DNA of 64,000 nucleotides from Microstegium vimineum (lineage: Eukaryota; Streptophyta; Magnoliopsida; Poales; Poaceae): positions 3,127,943 through 3,191,942 of the forward strand of contig CM039140.1 in NCBI GenBank assembly GCA_022036555.1, read 5' to 3'. The notes under the pieces are model-generated. The model was not told where the DNA came from, made no database searches, and saw only the letters and a list, made by a program, of their open reading frames with translations. Below, in pieces: positions 1-10,570 of the stretch; within the stretch, counting starts at the first letter, position 1; each line of letters begins with the position of its first letter. Position numbers and translations under genes: made by a program.

Positions 1-165
1 AGTTGAAGATGTTTTTTAGGAAGCGTAAACGACAGTTATTTAGGGACAGAGGGAGTGATTGATACCATAGATGTTATTATATTATCATATAAGTTTGGTC
101 AAATTTGAGATACTTTGACTCTCTAAGATTTTTGGATGTTTTATAACTTATAATGGAGGGAGTAT
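1..165. repeat. Stowaway-type MITE relics at window edge
   Basis: Two AT-rich segments each end in a GAGGGAGT-type terminus, at about 43-57 and 152-163. These are the complements of the CTCCCTCC inverted repeats typical of grass Stowaway elements. The matching left ends are missing, the first because the window starts inside it. No coding potential is seen. Confidence 0.5.
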
Positions 166-1814
166 TACTTCTAAATTACCCCCAACGACTTTTATATATT
201 CTCTCTTCTAAACCTTTTGTAGTTTTTAATCTTTCCCATGCGGCCATGCCATTCTATTTTTAGATTATCTGATACATTACGTGCGACTAGAGTCCGCGTA
301 TCTTTATACTTAGAGAGTTTTCTTCTCTCAAGTGCAAAATGATTGGGAGTTTTTTTTTCTTGAATTCGAGAGTTGTTAGACAGATTTTCATTCATTCATA
401 AATTAAGGATTGTAAAGAGATGCACTTGTCATTTTAGCTTCCCAAAAGACAACTTGTTTTGACTAAATATATATAAGAAAAATATTAATATTTATAATAT
501 AAAATTACAATTTTATATTTTTAGTAAGTTTTATTCAGAGATACAAATATTATATGTATTTTTAACAACTCTAGTCCAACCTAGGGATGGAGGGGTACAT
601 ACTTCTATGCCTTTGCGTGACGGGCGATAACGTGGCCACCGAGCCGGTTCGAGCAAGAAAAACCACGGAGAAACACACAGTTCCACTGGCAGTTCGAGCC
701 AGAAAAACCACGGAGAGCGCGGTGAAAATGTCTCTCCTAGCACTACTGTGAACCAACTGTAGCACCAGTAAAGTAACCGGAGGCCAACAGGCAACAGCGA
801 GGCTGAGGCAGCTGGCGGTCAAAGTGGCCGACTGGCTGTGCCGGGCAGGAGATGCAGAGCTCAGGACACGTCGCATCCAATAGTCTGATGATTGGGACTC
901 GATCCCGATGAGACGAGACGAGACGAGGCGACGTGATTTGAGTTGATCACTGATCGGTTCCAAAACGCACCATTTACCGTCCTGTTTTATGATCTGCGAG
1001 CTTTTTTCTAAAAAAAAAAAGAAAAAAAATGGCGGTCGGGCCATCACCACGGCGGCCTCCCGGCTGAACCGATGTCCGATGGGATGGGAGTGCAGCTGTC
1101 CAGGACTGGAATCTAGGCCTCCTTTAGATGTAATTTTGTTTTTTTGAAAAAAACAATACTATATTTATCAAATATTATTTAATTATAAAGTAAAAAAATT
1201 CGTTTTATAAATTACAGTTAAATTTATAATTAATTTTTTTATTTATATTTAGCTCCGTTTTTTGTGTTCAAAGATTTCATACAACGAACAATTTTGAATT
1301 TTCTAAAGTTTTAGATTTTTTAAGAGATCTAAATAAGCGTAGTACTGTACTAGTCCTACATTGCAGTAGCTCTACTGCTCGATGGCGCGCGCACTGTTCC
1401 ATTAAGAACTGGACAGTCTGCTCTCATCGGTGCTCTGGCCACAGCGTGGCAATGGCAACTGGCAAGCTACTCTACTCTACTCTAGTTCTAGCGTGGCTGC
1501 TTCTGCCTGGATCACGGCTCAGAACTCGCCAGCCAGCCAGCCAGCCTGCAGTTCCTAGCAGCTACTACTAGTAGTAGCTAGCCATGTTTTCAACGTTCAC
1601 CAGCCAATCCAACGGGAAGCACACTTACACTGTTGTTGTTGCTGTAGCGACGCTGGCTACTCTGGCAAACTATAGCTACTGTATTGAAAAAAAAAATGGA
1701 CTTGCTACCCAGCAAACCGTAAACTGTTCTGCTCTTCTGGAGTCTGACGTTGATCGAGATACCAGATGCGAACTCCAGTCATCGTTCGGTGTCCGTGTCA
1801 AAATTTTGTCTTGA
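166..1814. other. Intergenic, no gene recognised
   Basis: I see no supported gene here. A short direct repeat built on TTCGAGC-AGAAAAACCACGGAGA occurs twice, near 648 and 694. A 76-codon frame at 1584-1814 has no recognisable domain, and its surroundings are AT-rich repeat-like DNA, so I do not call it a gene. Confidence 0.5.
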
Positions 1815-1998
1815 TTTATAGAAAATCACGTAACATTTATATTTTCAAATAAATTTATGAAAAAACTAAATTTAAATATATTTTTAATAATACTAATTAG
1901 ATATCATAAATATTTATATTTTTAATATATATTTAGTTAAAGATTTTTTTTAAAAAACGCAAACGACACATATTTTTAGAGTGAGGGAGTACCGCTCT
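1815..1998. repeat. AT-rich MITE relic related to the one at position 1
   Basis: The segment ends in AGTGAGGGAGTA after an AAACGCAAACGACA-like stretch. The same arrangement closes the element at about 15-57, so both are copies of one Stowaway-like family. The left end is not clear. Confidence 0.45.
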
Positions 1999-3243
1999 TC
2001 CTCCCCTTTTCCAAATTATCCCCTTTTCTAAATTAACCATCGTTTTCAATTTCAAATTTAACTTTTTAATTTATAGAAAATACATATAATATTAATATTT
2101 TTAAAAATAATTTGTTAAAAGAATTATATCATCATAATTATTTCTTGGAAAATGAAAACGTTGTGTATTTTGAAACGGAGGAGCACTCCTTTGTACCACT
2201 CCGGTCCAAACGGTGCCCCGTTTTTGTTCTTGAGCCGAGCGTCGTGTGGCCATATATGCCCATGCCCCATGCATGCCGCCATTGCTACATTCCACGCTGA
2301 TATGGGTGTGCTATAGCCTAGTATAGCTGGTGCTGCGATGCCAACGGCCACGAGAGGTACGAGGTGATTCGGCTGCACCGGACATGTGCAACGGCAACGA
2401 GAAACCTGAGGGGCCATTAATAACTCCGTGCCCGTGCCACTGCTCCGGACATATGCCCGGCCCGTATATGTACTACAGTATCTTCCACTGCCGTATGCAG
2501 GCACTACGTTGCCACTAGGACTAGTACTTCTTGTAAAGCGATGGGATAGATCATATATGACTTGTCAATGACATGCACATACTAGCTCAGTACAACTATC
2601 AAAAGTAAGGAACTGTTTGACTCGACTTCACTTGATGGTGTTCTTTTAGAAACCAAAGTCATTTTGGAAGAGACAGATTTGGCTTCTCTGTGTTTTATCT
2701 CTCTCAAAAAAAAATATATAGCTCATCCTCAAAACATTTTATAGGGTTCCTTCGAAGGTGTCCTTGTGTTGAGATGCAACGTATCCTTTGGTAGCTCAGT
2801 CGGTTGGATCGGCAGAAGAGAAAATGAGGAGAGAAGTGGGTCTCATTTGCCAATGATGGTGGAATAAGGATCTGAGGGGCTAAATTTGAGGACTCTCTCT
2901 TGGAGTACATGGAAAAAAATTAAGCCATAAAAATAGAGAGTCCTCGGAATGGTTACTGATTCGTGGGCTCTTCCCTATTGGAGTCGATGATGAGTAGGAG
3001 TAGCTTGGTATTGATAATACGAGCGAATGGCAAGTATAACGAAGGAGTTGAGCTGAGGATGAGCATCTGCCACTGCATACATGCACGGAGATGGCCCTGG
3101 GCACTGGCCGGGCATGCACGCACGCACGCGTTGCCCAAGCCATGATAGCTGCCACGGCGGGGGCCGTGGTGCATATGGCAAGATTGGGCAACAAACAACG
3201 GGGCTAACAGCGACTGGTCAGTGACGTGGCCATGTAGTTCATA
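1999..3243. other. Intergenic, no gene recognised
   Basis: Only short overlapping frames without known domains occur here. At about 2788-2812 there is a tRNA A-box-like string (TAGCTCAGTCGGTTGG), but no B box or cloverleaf follows at the expected distance, so no tRNA is called. Confidence 0.5.
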
Positions 3244-4170
3244 ATGAGAATGGGCCGGTCCGGACCTGGCTTTGGATCTGGCCCTGTGGCCCCAACCACG
3301 GGCCGACCCAAATCTTCTAAAGCCTTTGGTCTCGCTGACCCAATGGGTACCCTGAGGTCGACCCAAAATATTGACACTTTGTATATAACTATACATTTAG
3401 CAGGTAATTGTGCATGCCTAATATAACTATATAAAATCTTCAAGATTATAATAATTAAAAAACAGAAACGTAAGTAGGAGACAATGACCTTTCAGAGAAA
3501 AAAATCAAGACTCTGCTCTGTATTTTTTTTTCTTTCGGCTCAATGCCAGCCAACTGCCATCCGGGAGGTGCGGAGCGGAGGCGGATTCCAGCTCCCCACA
3601 GGCCACAGCTCTGCATGCGCCATTATACCATTTGCCCTGACTGCTACCTGCATGCTAGCACTTTGATCTCCATCTCCTCGTCTGGTTACTGCAGCAAGCA
3701 GCAGCAGCTGCTTACAATGCAGTGAACTACAGATGCACTGTCCGCATGGAAGGGAATTGAAGCATGCATGTGCAGTCAGCCAACGAGTAGCTAAGCATAT
3801 ACACGTATGACCGTCTTGCACTCCTGCTACTGGTAGGCTGGTAGCATGATGAACAAATACATGTAGTAGTTCATCACCTCTCGCTAGTGGCTAATAACTA
3901 CTCAGTTTGTTATATCAAACAACCAAAGCAAAAGACCCTCACACTCTGTCATCCGTAACAAGGAACCTCTAACTCCGTCAGTGATTTTTTTTAATTTATT
4001 CTATTTGTCATATTTATTTCAAATTAAAAAAAACAACAACAAAAAATTAAGAAAAAAATATTTTTATATAATAGTTGGGTCGACCCATCATACCCATTGG
4101 GTCAATAGGTCCCGACCCTATTGACCCATTTTAAACTTTGAGGCCGGCCCTCATTGCCCATTAATCTTGC
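3244..4170. repeat. Inverted-repeat structure with GGGTCGACCC motifs (non-autonomous element?)
   Basis: The left arm, at about 3297-3370, contains GACCCAATGGGTA followed by GGTCGACCCAA. The right arm, at about 4076-4135, carries the reverse complement of the same order. GGGCCGG-rich sequence lies outside both arms. About 700 bases of AT-rich, non-coding DNA lie between them. The structure looks like a non-autonomous DNA transposon or a fold-back repeat. I could not define exact ends or a target duplication. Confidence 0.4.
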
Positions 4171-7100
4171 CTTTATAAATCGGGTCAACTACCCAACGGG
4201 TCGACCCGACCCATTCCCATCTTGAGATGTAGTCCACGGTAGGGCCGGCCGCCGGAGGAGCACCAGCGGCCGGGCAGCTAGCGGCCGCGCGCGTCAGGTC
4301 CGTCCGATGGAGCCTGCCCGAGCCCGACGATGCCAGTTGCCAGGACAAGCCCCGTCCGTACTGGCAGGCCCTCTCACATGTGCCGGGCCGTTGCATGCGT
4401 TGCTCCTCCACCCCTGCGCGGCGCTCGCAGTCACGTGGGGGGCCGCCGTACCGCGCGGCGCGCTTGCTTCGGCTCCCGCGCGCGGCAGCTCCGCATGGCG
4501 CTGAAGCAGCAGCTGATGAACAAGCTTGCCCGCGGTGCCCCCCGCGATGGCGTGCGTCCACTCGGCTGGCTGGCAGGCATGTGGCATTGCAGTTTGCAGC
4601 GGCGCGGCAGCCGGCAGCCGGCAACCGGCAGGCGTGGCATGCGATCGGATCGGAGTTGCATTGCCATTGCATGACAGCGCGCAGGATTGGAGCAGCGACC
4701 GACCGCGCCCGCCGCAACCTTGTTCACCGCGCGTTGCCCGGTTCACACGCACGCCCGGGCAGCGGACTCGTTCGAATGTGTGGTCTCTGTCGGACGTGGC
4801 GCCGGACTCGTTCGAATTCGCGCGGGGTTTTTTTTAGCTGCCTGGCGGCTCAGTTCCAGAAAGATTCCCGCGCTTAAAAATTCCCAGACCACATGCTTGC
4901 TGGTGAGATGCCAAAGCTTGTAGCCTCTGTGGATAGATAGACAACGTGCTTGCGAGCACTTCGAACAAATTGCTGTCAGCGTTCATCGGCGTGTCTCAAC
5001 TGTATTGGCTCTTGCTGGTTCCTCGTCTCTCAACTGTTTGGTTGTTTGGATCTACGTACGTCTATTAGTATTTGCGGCGCTGGTGTTCAGAGAGAGAGAG
5101 AGAGAGACAGCCAGAAAGTTTGTGGGCCGAGGAAAATGAGCGGTGCGCAAGCTAGTGGGCTATGTGATTGTGATCTTGGGCTAGAATGGGCCTGAATAAA
5201 AATTTATGGGAAAGACAGGTTTCTCTTCTTTTTGTATATACGGAGTAGAACCCTGTATTGCGTAACTGGAAGAAGTGTAACACTGTGTAGACAAGTATTC
5301 ACTTGTAGGAAAATATATGGCAGTCGAGTTTGAACTGATACTAAAAATTCCTGGTACTTTACTACTGCCTAATAGTTTCTTGAACTGATATTGGAAATGA
5401 AGAAGCAAAGATGCTACTTTGTATTTTAATAATGCTGCCTTAGTGTTTGAACAAAAAAAAATTGCCTTATTGAAGCACATTGCATCATACATATTCTTAA
5501 GTGATAGTTTTTCCAGTTTAATGAGATATGCTTTCATAAAGGATTTGCACTGAGCCGTAGGATATAAAGGCAATACAGATGGACCTGCTATCCAAAGCTT
5601 TCAAACTTATCTTATGTCATTAGAACGAACATGCTAGTGAACAGGATATAATTAATCGCTATGTGCACTCGGTTTCAGTTAAGCAAAGGAGCACCTGAGT
5701 AGCATCCAGCAGGCTTGGGCTGTGGGAGCGAATTTAAACAGATCTGGATTAAAAAAAAACTATAAAAATAGGTTAGGGTTTCCCCTGCTAACTTTGGCCA
5801 CAAAAGTACAGATTCCATCTGCCCCAACATAAAAGTAGATGACATCATGGGTCATGGCAACATATTGGCACCATCTAAAATTGTGTAAGTTGAAGGAAGG
5901 CTACATGAGTGCAGTGTACAGTAGGTTCTGATAAGGCTGAGGAAGATGCCGATATCCCCCTAATCAGATGCAATAGCCTCACAGTCACAGCTCAAGAAAT
6001 TTAATCTATAACCCAGCAATTGATCATGAAAATCAATATAGGAAAATACAATGGCCCCCAAATAAGTACATGTCTTTCAGCCACAAAATTTCCTACCAGT
6101 TCTCAGATACTTTTAATTGAAATTACCCTACTCAAGTTGACATACTTGCAACTTAGCAAATCTCACCAAAATGCACAGACACACAGTTCCATCCTGACAA
6201 AAGGCCAAGAGCACACCACCAGAATGGCCAACTTTAATTTTTGTTGCAATACATAGCCAGCCAGAATACTTGATAACCTGCAAAGGAGATATAACAGTCT
6301 CGAATGAGCAGAAATTGCAAAAGAAATGTCAAAGTAAAAATAATTCAGCAAAGCAAGGTTGGAAGGCAATCGCAGCAGGTTAGCTAGATTCAGAGAAAGG
6401 GTTAGCCCATCTCATCCAGTTTCTGCACCTGTACTCAAGCACAAACAAAGGGTGACTACCATTCACTGATACATACATGTCTTATATATGCAATGGATTG
6501 ATAGACGGTGTTCACTGAACTAATTTGTGGTTCATGTACACATTGAACCCGACATATAAAAAGATGATGTCAAATAACCTGGCAGAAAAAAGATGCCACC
6601 AAACCGAATGCAAACATGGAACTATATGTAGATTTAATAATTCTAAAAAGAACTCAACATCATTGTGGTTGAAAAACTGAACATAATCAGATCAATCATT
6701 TATATGATTTATTGATTGCATAAGGAAAGAAAATAAAGTGGCAACTTTATATGGTCAAACACTAATGATCAGTGAAGTTCTGGAATAAGATACTGGCATG
6801 CAACTTTCTGATTGAGTTATGAGATCAAAAAAGAAATCCCACCTGAACTACTTATCTATGAACATTAGCACATCAATGGTATATTTACAGTTTATCCAAT
6901 TTGGAATTTTAAAAATGGACAATGCTACTATTGTATACTAACACCAGATAAGTTTGACCACAACTTAACATGAACCAGTATTAAATCAAAACCTAAGCAA
7001 AACGTTTTGTATTTCTTCATGATCAATGTTTTGGCAATATGCATACTTTGTACTTGCAATGGGAAATTAGTATCATGACATGTCAAAGCACTTAACAATC

Positions 7101-7660
7101 ATCTATATACATAAATTATAAATTATGCCAGCAAGCACCGAAACAGTAAGCAATCGTCTGTTCACCAATAACAAACCAACCATTAGCCTCTTCCCAAAAC
7201 CGAGTAACCATGTGTTTGATGTAGGTCATAGTGGGATGGGATGGTTTTGTCCCTGATTTTTAAGATGGGATGACCACGTTTCATGTTTGGTTTAGGGAGA
7301 CGGGACCATCCTTGTTCCATGTTTGGTTCAGGGACAACAAAAGGTGGGACAATGCATCTGGCATGTGAGGTCCACATGTCAGCCTCCCCTTTTCTTCTTG
7401 CACCAAGAGCTCATTCAAGCCACACGCCGCTTCCTCTCATCCAGCAGAGCTCGCACAAGGACCCTTGCTGACACATGGTGAATGGCTAGAGACTCCGGGA
7501 ATGAAACGATAGCATACAAGTTACGGAAAAAAAATATTCAACTTGTCAAACAACAGAGTGATTAAACTGATATGCTATTGATGACGGTCAAAGAATCCTC
7601 TAAAGTATTGATACTATAACATGATACGAGAAAACGGATGCCATTCTGAAAACAGATGCT
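4171..7660. other. Intergenic; GC-rich island then AT-rich unique DNA
   Basis: Bases 4240-4850 are strongly GC-rich and give long overlapping frames on both strands, as expected of GC-rich sequence without coding meaning. An (AG)n tract lies at about 5088-5107. From 5200 on the DNA is AT-rich with no recognisable exon. At 7195-7370 repeated TGTTTGGT-TAGGGA phrases resemble a MITE fragment. I see no supported gene. Confidence 0.5.
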
Positions 7661-7818
7661 TGTTCGTGTGTAATTTCTTTCTTTTCCTTCCTCTTCTTTT
7701 GTGTGTTTTGTTTCGCTTCGGTAACCTTGGTTTCCTGTTCTGTGTTCTGGGGTTGGACTCTTATCTGCTTAATGAAAAACACGCCTAGGGTTGGGCGTGA
7801 TCTCGAAAAAAAAAGAAA
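7661..7818 (+). mobile_element. LINE/retroposon 3' tail fragment
   Basis: The stretch ends CACGCCTAGGGTTGGGCGTG then ATCTCG and a run of nine A. A 3' hairpin followed by poly(A) is characteristic of plant LINE 3' ends. No coding part is attached, so this is a severely 5'-truncated copy. Confidence 0.45.
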
Positions 7819-7994
7819 GCCGATAGATAGCACACAAAAAGTTCTCATGAACAAAATGAGCAAAAAAGGTGTGTTCAACCTCTCCAATACAACAATCTGT
7901 ATACTCATAGACAGCTAGTCTGAGTTTGAAGACTGAGCACTGTTACTTTTCTCCTCAATGGCTAAAATTAGATATAAAGAACAAATAAGAGTAG

Positions 7995-9482
7995 TCAAGA
8001 TATCCTCACAACCATCTTGTTCTTCTTTCCAGCAGACAACAAGAGCACCTTCCCATCAACTATATCACCTTCCTCAACCAGCTTATCCTCACTATCAATC
8101 CTAACGTTATTCAAGTACAGACCACCTTGCTTAATAAGCCGCTTAACCGCGGACTTACTAGTGAGCAAACCTGTGGAAACAGCCAAATCAACAAGTGGAG
8201 ACTTGAACACTTGATCATAAGCTAAAGAGCATGAAGGCACATCATCTGCTATCCCCTCAATTGTTTGTGCATCCAATTGCGTCTGAGCGCCAGGTCTCAA
8301 GGCCTCGGTCGCCTTCAATGCCTCCTCCAATCCCTCCTCACCATGAACAAATCGTGTCACCTCTTCTGCAAGCCTCTTCTGAACAGTGTTTGGCACATAG
8401 CCAGGCTTCTTCATCGAGTCTTGTAGCTCCTGAATCTCATCTAAGCTCAGGAACGTCAGGATCTTCATAAACCTGATGACATCAATGTCTGGCACTGCAA
8501 AGAAGTACTGATAGAACTTGTAAGGAGAAAGCATCTTCGAAGAGAGCCAGATTGCCCCATCCTCTGTCTTCCCAAACTTGGTCCCATCACTCTTCAGCAG
8601 GAGCGGGAACGTGAGTCCATGCGCCCCCTCGACCTGCAAGATCTTTCTGATCAACTCAGTTCCAGCAGTGATGTTCCCCCACTGATCGCTGCCCCCAATC
8701 TGCACATTGACACCCATATTCTTGAACATATAAAGGAAGTCGTAGCCCTGCAGCAGCTGGTAGGTGAACTCGGTGTAGCTCATGCCGTCTTCTGACGCGA
8801 GACGCTTCTTGACGCTCTCCTTGGCGATCATTGTACCCACGCGTGCAAAACGGCCCACCTCTCTTAGAAAATCCAGCAGCGTGATGTCCTTCCACCAGTC
8901 GTAGTTGTCCAGGATCACGAAAGAACCCATTCTCTGTGACGAATCCGCTGAATCGGCCAAAGGCTGCTCTTTTTGACCGCGGTGCGAATGGTGGGCAGGT
9001 TCGGGAACGCGGCCGAGGATCTGGGAGACGAGGGACTTGATGGCGTTGGAGTTTGCTTCGACGGCAGCGACGTCGAGCTCGGGGCGCTCGGAACTCTTGC
9101 CCGAGGGGTCACCGACGCGGCCCGTGGCGCCACCGATGAGCGCAACGGCGGTGTGGCCGCATCGGCGGAACCAGGAGAGCGCGACCAGGCCGAGGAGGTT
9201 GCCAAGATGCAGGCTCTCGGCGGTGGGGTCGAAGCCGCAGTAAACCTTGAGCTCTCCGGGCCTAGCCGCGGCGAGCACCTCCGAGGTGGTGGCCTCGACG
9301 AGCCCTCGCTGCATGAGCACGTCCACGACACCGGTCGATGCGGCGGTGGAGGCGGGAGCGGAGGCAGTGGCGTTGGTGGAGAGGCGGCGGCGAAGCGGGT
9401 AGGTGTGGGAGAGGAGGACGCAACGGTGCGGGCGCAGGAAGGCCCGCGAGGAGGCGGTCGCGGCCATGGCGGCGGCGGCCAT
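7995..9482 (-). CDS. Tyrosyl-tRNA synthetase, organellar (class I)
   Basis: This intronless 495-codon gene encodes a bacterial-type tyrosyl-tRNA synthetase that charges tRNA-Tyr with tyrosine using ATP. The first 45 or so residues are rich in Ala, Arg, Ser and Thr without acidic residues, as in a plastid/mitochondrial targeting peptide. The catalytic domain follows. The HIGH-type motif appears as HLGN (about residues 92-95), the tyrosine-pocket region as GGSDQWGN (about 263-270), and the KMSKS-type loop as KFGKT (about 302-306). An S4-like RNA-binding domain fills the C-terminus from about residue 425. Length fits the family, and no stop or frameshift interrupts it. A second Met at residue 6 is an alternative start. 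Dual plastid/mitochondrial targeting is usual for plant organellar synthetases and is inferred here. Confidence 0.95.
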   Translation of the reverse strand: MAAAAMAATASSRAFLRPHRCVLLSHTYPLRRRLSTNATASAPASTAASTGVVDVLMQRGLVEATTSEVLAAARPGELKVYCGFDPTAESLHLGNLLGLVALSWFRRCGHTAVALIGGATGRVGDPSGKSSERPELDVAAVEANSNAIKSLVSQILGRVPEPAHHSHRGQKEQPLADSADSSQRMGSFVILDNYDWWKDITLLDFLREVGRFARVGTMIAKESVKKRLASEDGMSYTEFTYQLLQGYDFLYMFKNMGVNVQIGGSDQWGNITAGTELIRKILQVEGAHGLTFPLLLKSDGTKFGKTEDGAIWLSSKMLSPYKFYQYFFAVPDIDVIRFMKILTFLSLDEIQELQDSMKKPGYVPNTVQKRLAEEVTRFVHGEEGLEEALKATEALRPGAQTQLDAQTIEGIADDVPSCSLAYDQVFKSPLVDLAVSTGLLTSKSAVKRLIKQGGLYLNNVRIDSEDKLVEEGDIVDGKVLLLSAGKKNKMVVRIS

Positions 9483-9666
9483 CGTGGGGAAGGAGGACGA
9501 GGAAGGATTCTCGGCCTTGCGCAGGTGATAGGGGACAAGGCCTATGCTAGGGTAATTAACAATTTAACATAATAATTAACTCGAATTCTCTCAGTTCCTA
9601 CTTCCTACTCTCGATGAACCCAAAACCAAATTACTGTACTCACTTATTTAAATTTTGTAAGACTAT
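9483..9666 (-). promoter_or_regulatory. Short upstream region of the TyrRS gene
   Basis: About 180 bases separate the TyrRS start from the first MITE terminus at 9667. The promoter and 5' UTR must lie here or extend into the MITEs. I see no convincing TATA box. Confidence 0.3.
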
Positions 9667-10110
9667 GGTCCTGTTTGGATCATTCTAACTCGGCTAGAGC
9701 TAGAGGTTAGAGTTAGTTTGTAAACTAGTTCAAACTAGTTCTAGCTAAGGAGGTGTTTGGATCTAAGGCTAGTTTAATAATAAATTATTTTTATAAATCA
9801 TCCAAATATATCTAGGTGGAATCTTATTTTAAAGTATTTATTGTAACGAATTCAATGGTATAATCAGAATTTTATTTGGATGTTTGGTTTGTTAGATATA
9901 ACATTTTTTGTAGTTGCAGATGAGGTAGGTCCCACGTTCCACCACAACCAACCCAAACTAGCCCAAATAATCATCACCTCTTTCGGGAGCTATTTTTTTG
10001 GGTGGACTAGTTGCAACTAGCCTAATCTAATTCTCCTGTTTGGATACTTTTGAGCTAATTAAGTGCAAACTAACCCAAACTAACTCTAACCCTAGGATCC
10101 AAACATGGTC
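9667..10110. mobile_element. MITE with GTTTGGATC termini
   Basis: The left end GGTCCTGTTTGGATC is matched by the right end GATCCAAACATGGTC in inverted orientation, and both are followed inward by TAGAGTTAGTTTG-like sequence. This is the Tourist/hAT MITE style common in grass promoters. A second GTGTTTGGATCTAAGG terminus at 9750 suggests nesting. The flanking bases do not form a clean target duplication. Confidence 0.55.
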
Positions 10111-10124
10111 AATATATTTAAGTA

Positions 10125-10325
10125 TTGTTTGGATATAAAGGCTAATAAGTAGCTAGCTAATAATTAGTTCAAATTAGCGTCATTAGATCAAACATGAAGG
10201 TTAGGTGGGCTGATTTTTTATACATTTCTTTAACTATTCTTAGCCAATTAGTTAGTAAACTTTAGCTAATTTGAATTAATTTTTAGCAAAATAATAACTA
10301 GTCCTAGCTCATTAAACGTGCCCTT
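10125..10325. mobile_element. Second MITE-like segment
   Basis: It begins TTGTTTGGATATAAAGGCTAA and ends near CTCATTAAACGTGCCC, with internal TAGCTAATTTGAATTAA-type repeats that resemble the preceding element. The ends are only loosely defined. Confidence 0.35.
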
Positions 10326-10570
10326 GACTTACGTGATATGTCCTGGGTTGAATGGTTGTGTATTTATGCTCTTATATTCCTATATATTGTTTTCTCATCG
10401 GCTACTATTATTAAAAAAAAATGTTACCCAAATTTATCTCAGAAACACCGTTTTTTGTTATCTTAGCATATGATTAAAAAAAAGTTCATTTAAGACCAAA
10501 ACTAAACTAAAATAACAAAAAATCAAAATGCTCGATTTTTCAAACTGGTCGCTTTCCATTTTGTAGTAAG

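Noticed and set aside
2780..2890. tRNA gene suggested by TAGCTCAGTCGGTTGG
   Set aside because: No B box, T-loop or acceptor stem follows within tRNA length. At most it is a relic of a tRNA-derived SINE.
4150..4900. Several 100-190 codon frames on both strands
   Set aside because: All lie in one GC-rich island, overlap each other and contain only Ala/Arg/Cys/His-biased sequence with no domain.
8973..9572. Long plus-strand frame opposite the TyrRS start
   Set aside because: It is a shadow of the GC-rich 5' end of the real minus-strand gene.
9667..10110. Exact target duplication for the GTTTGGATC MITE
   Set aside because: The bases on the two sides do not match at 2, 3 or 8 positions, so I do not claim one.
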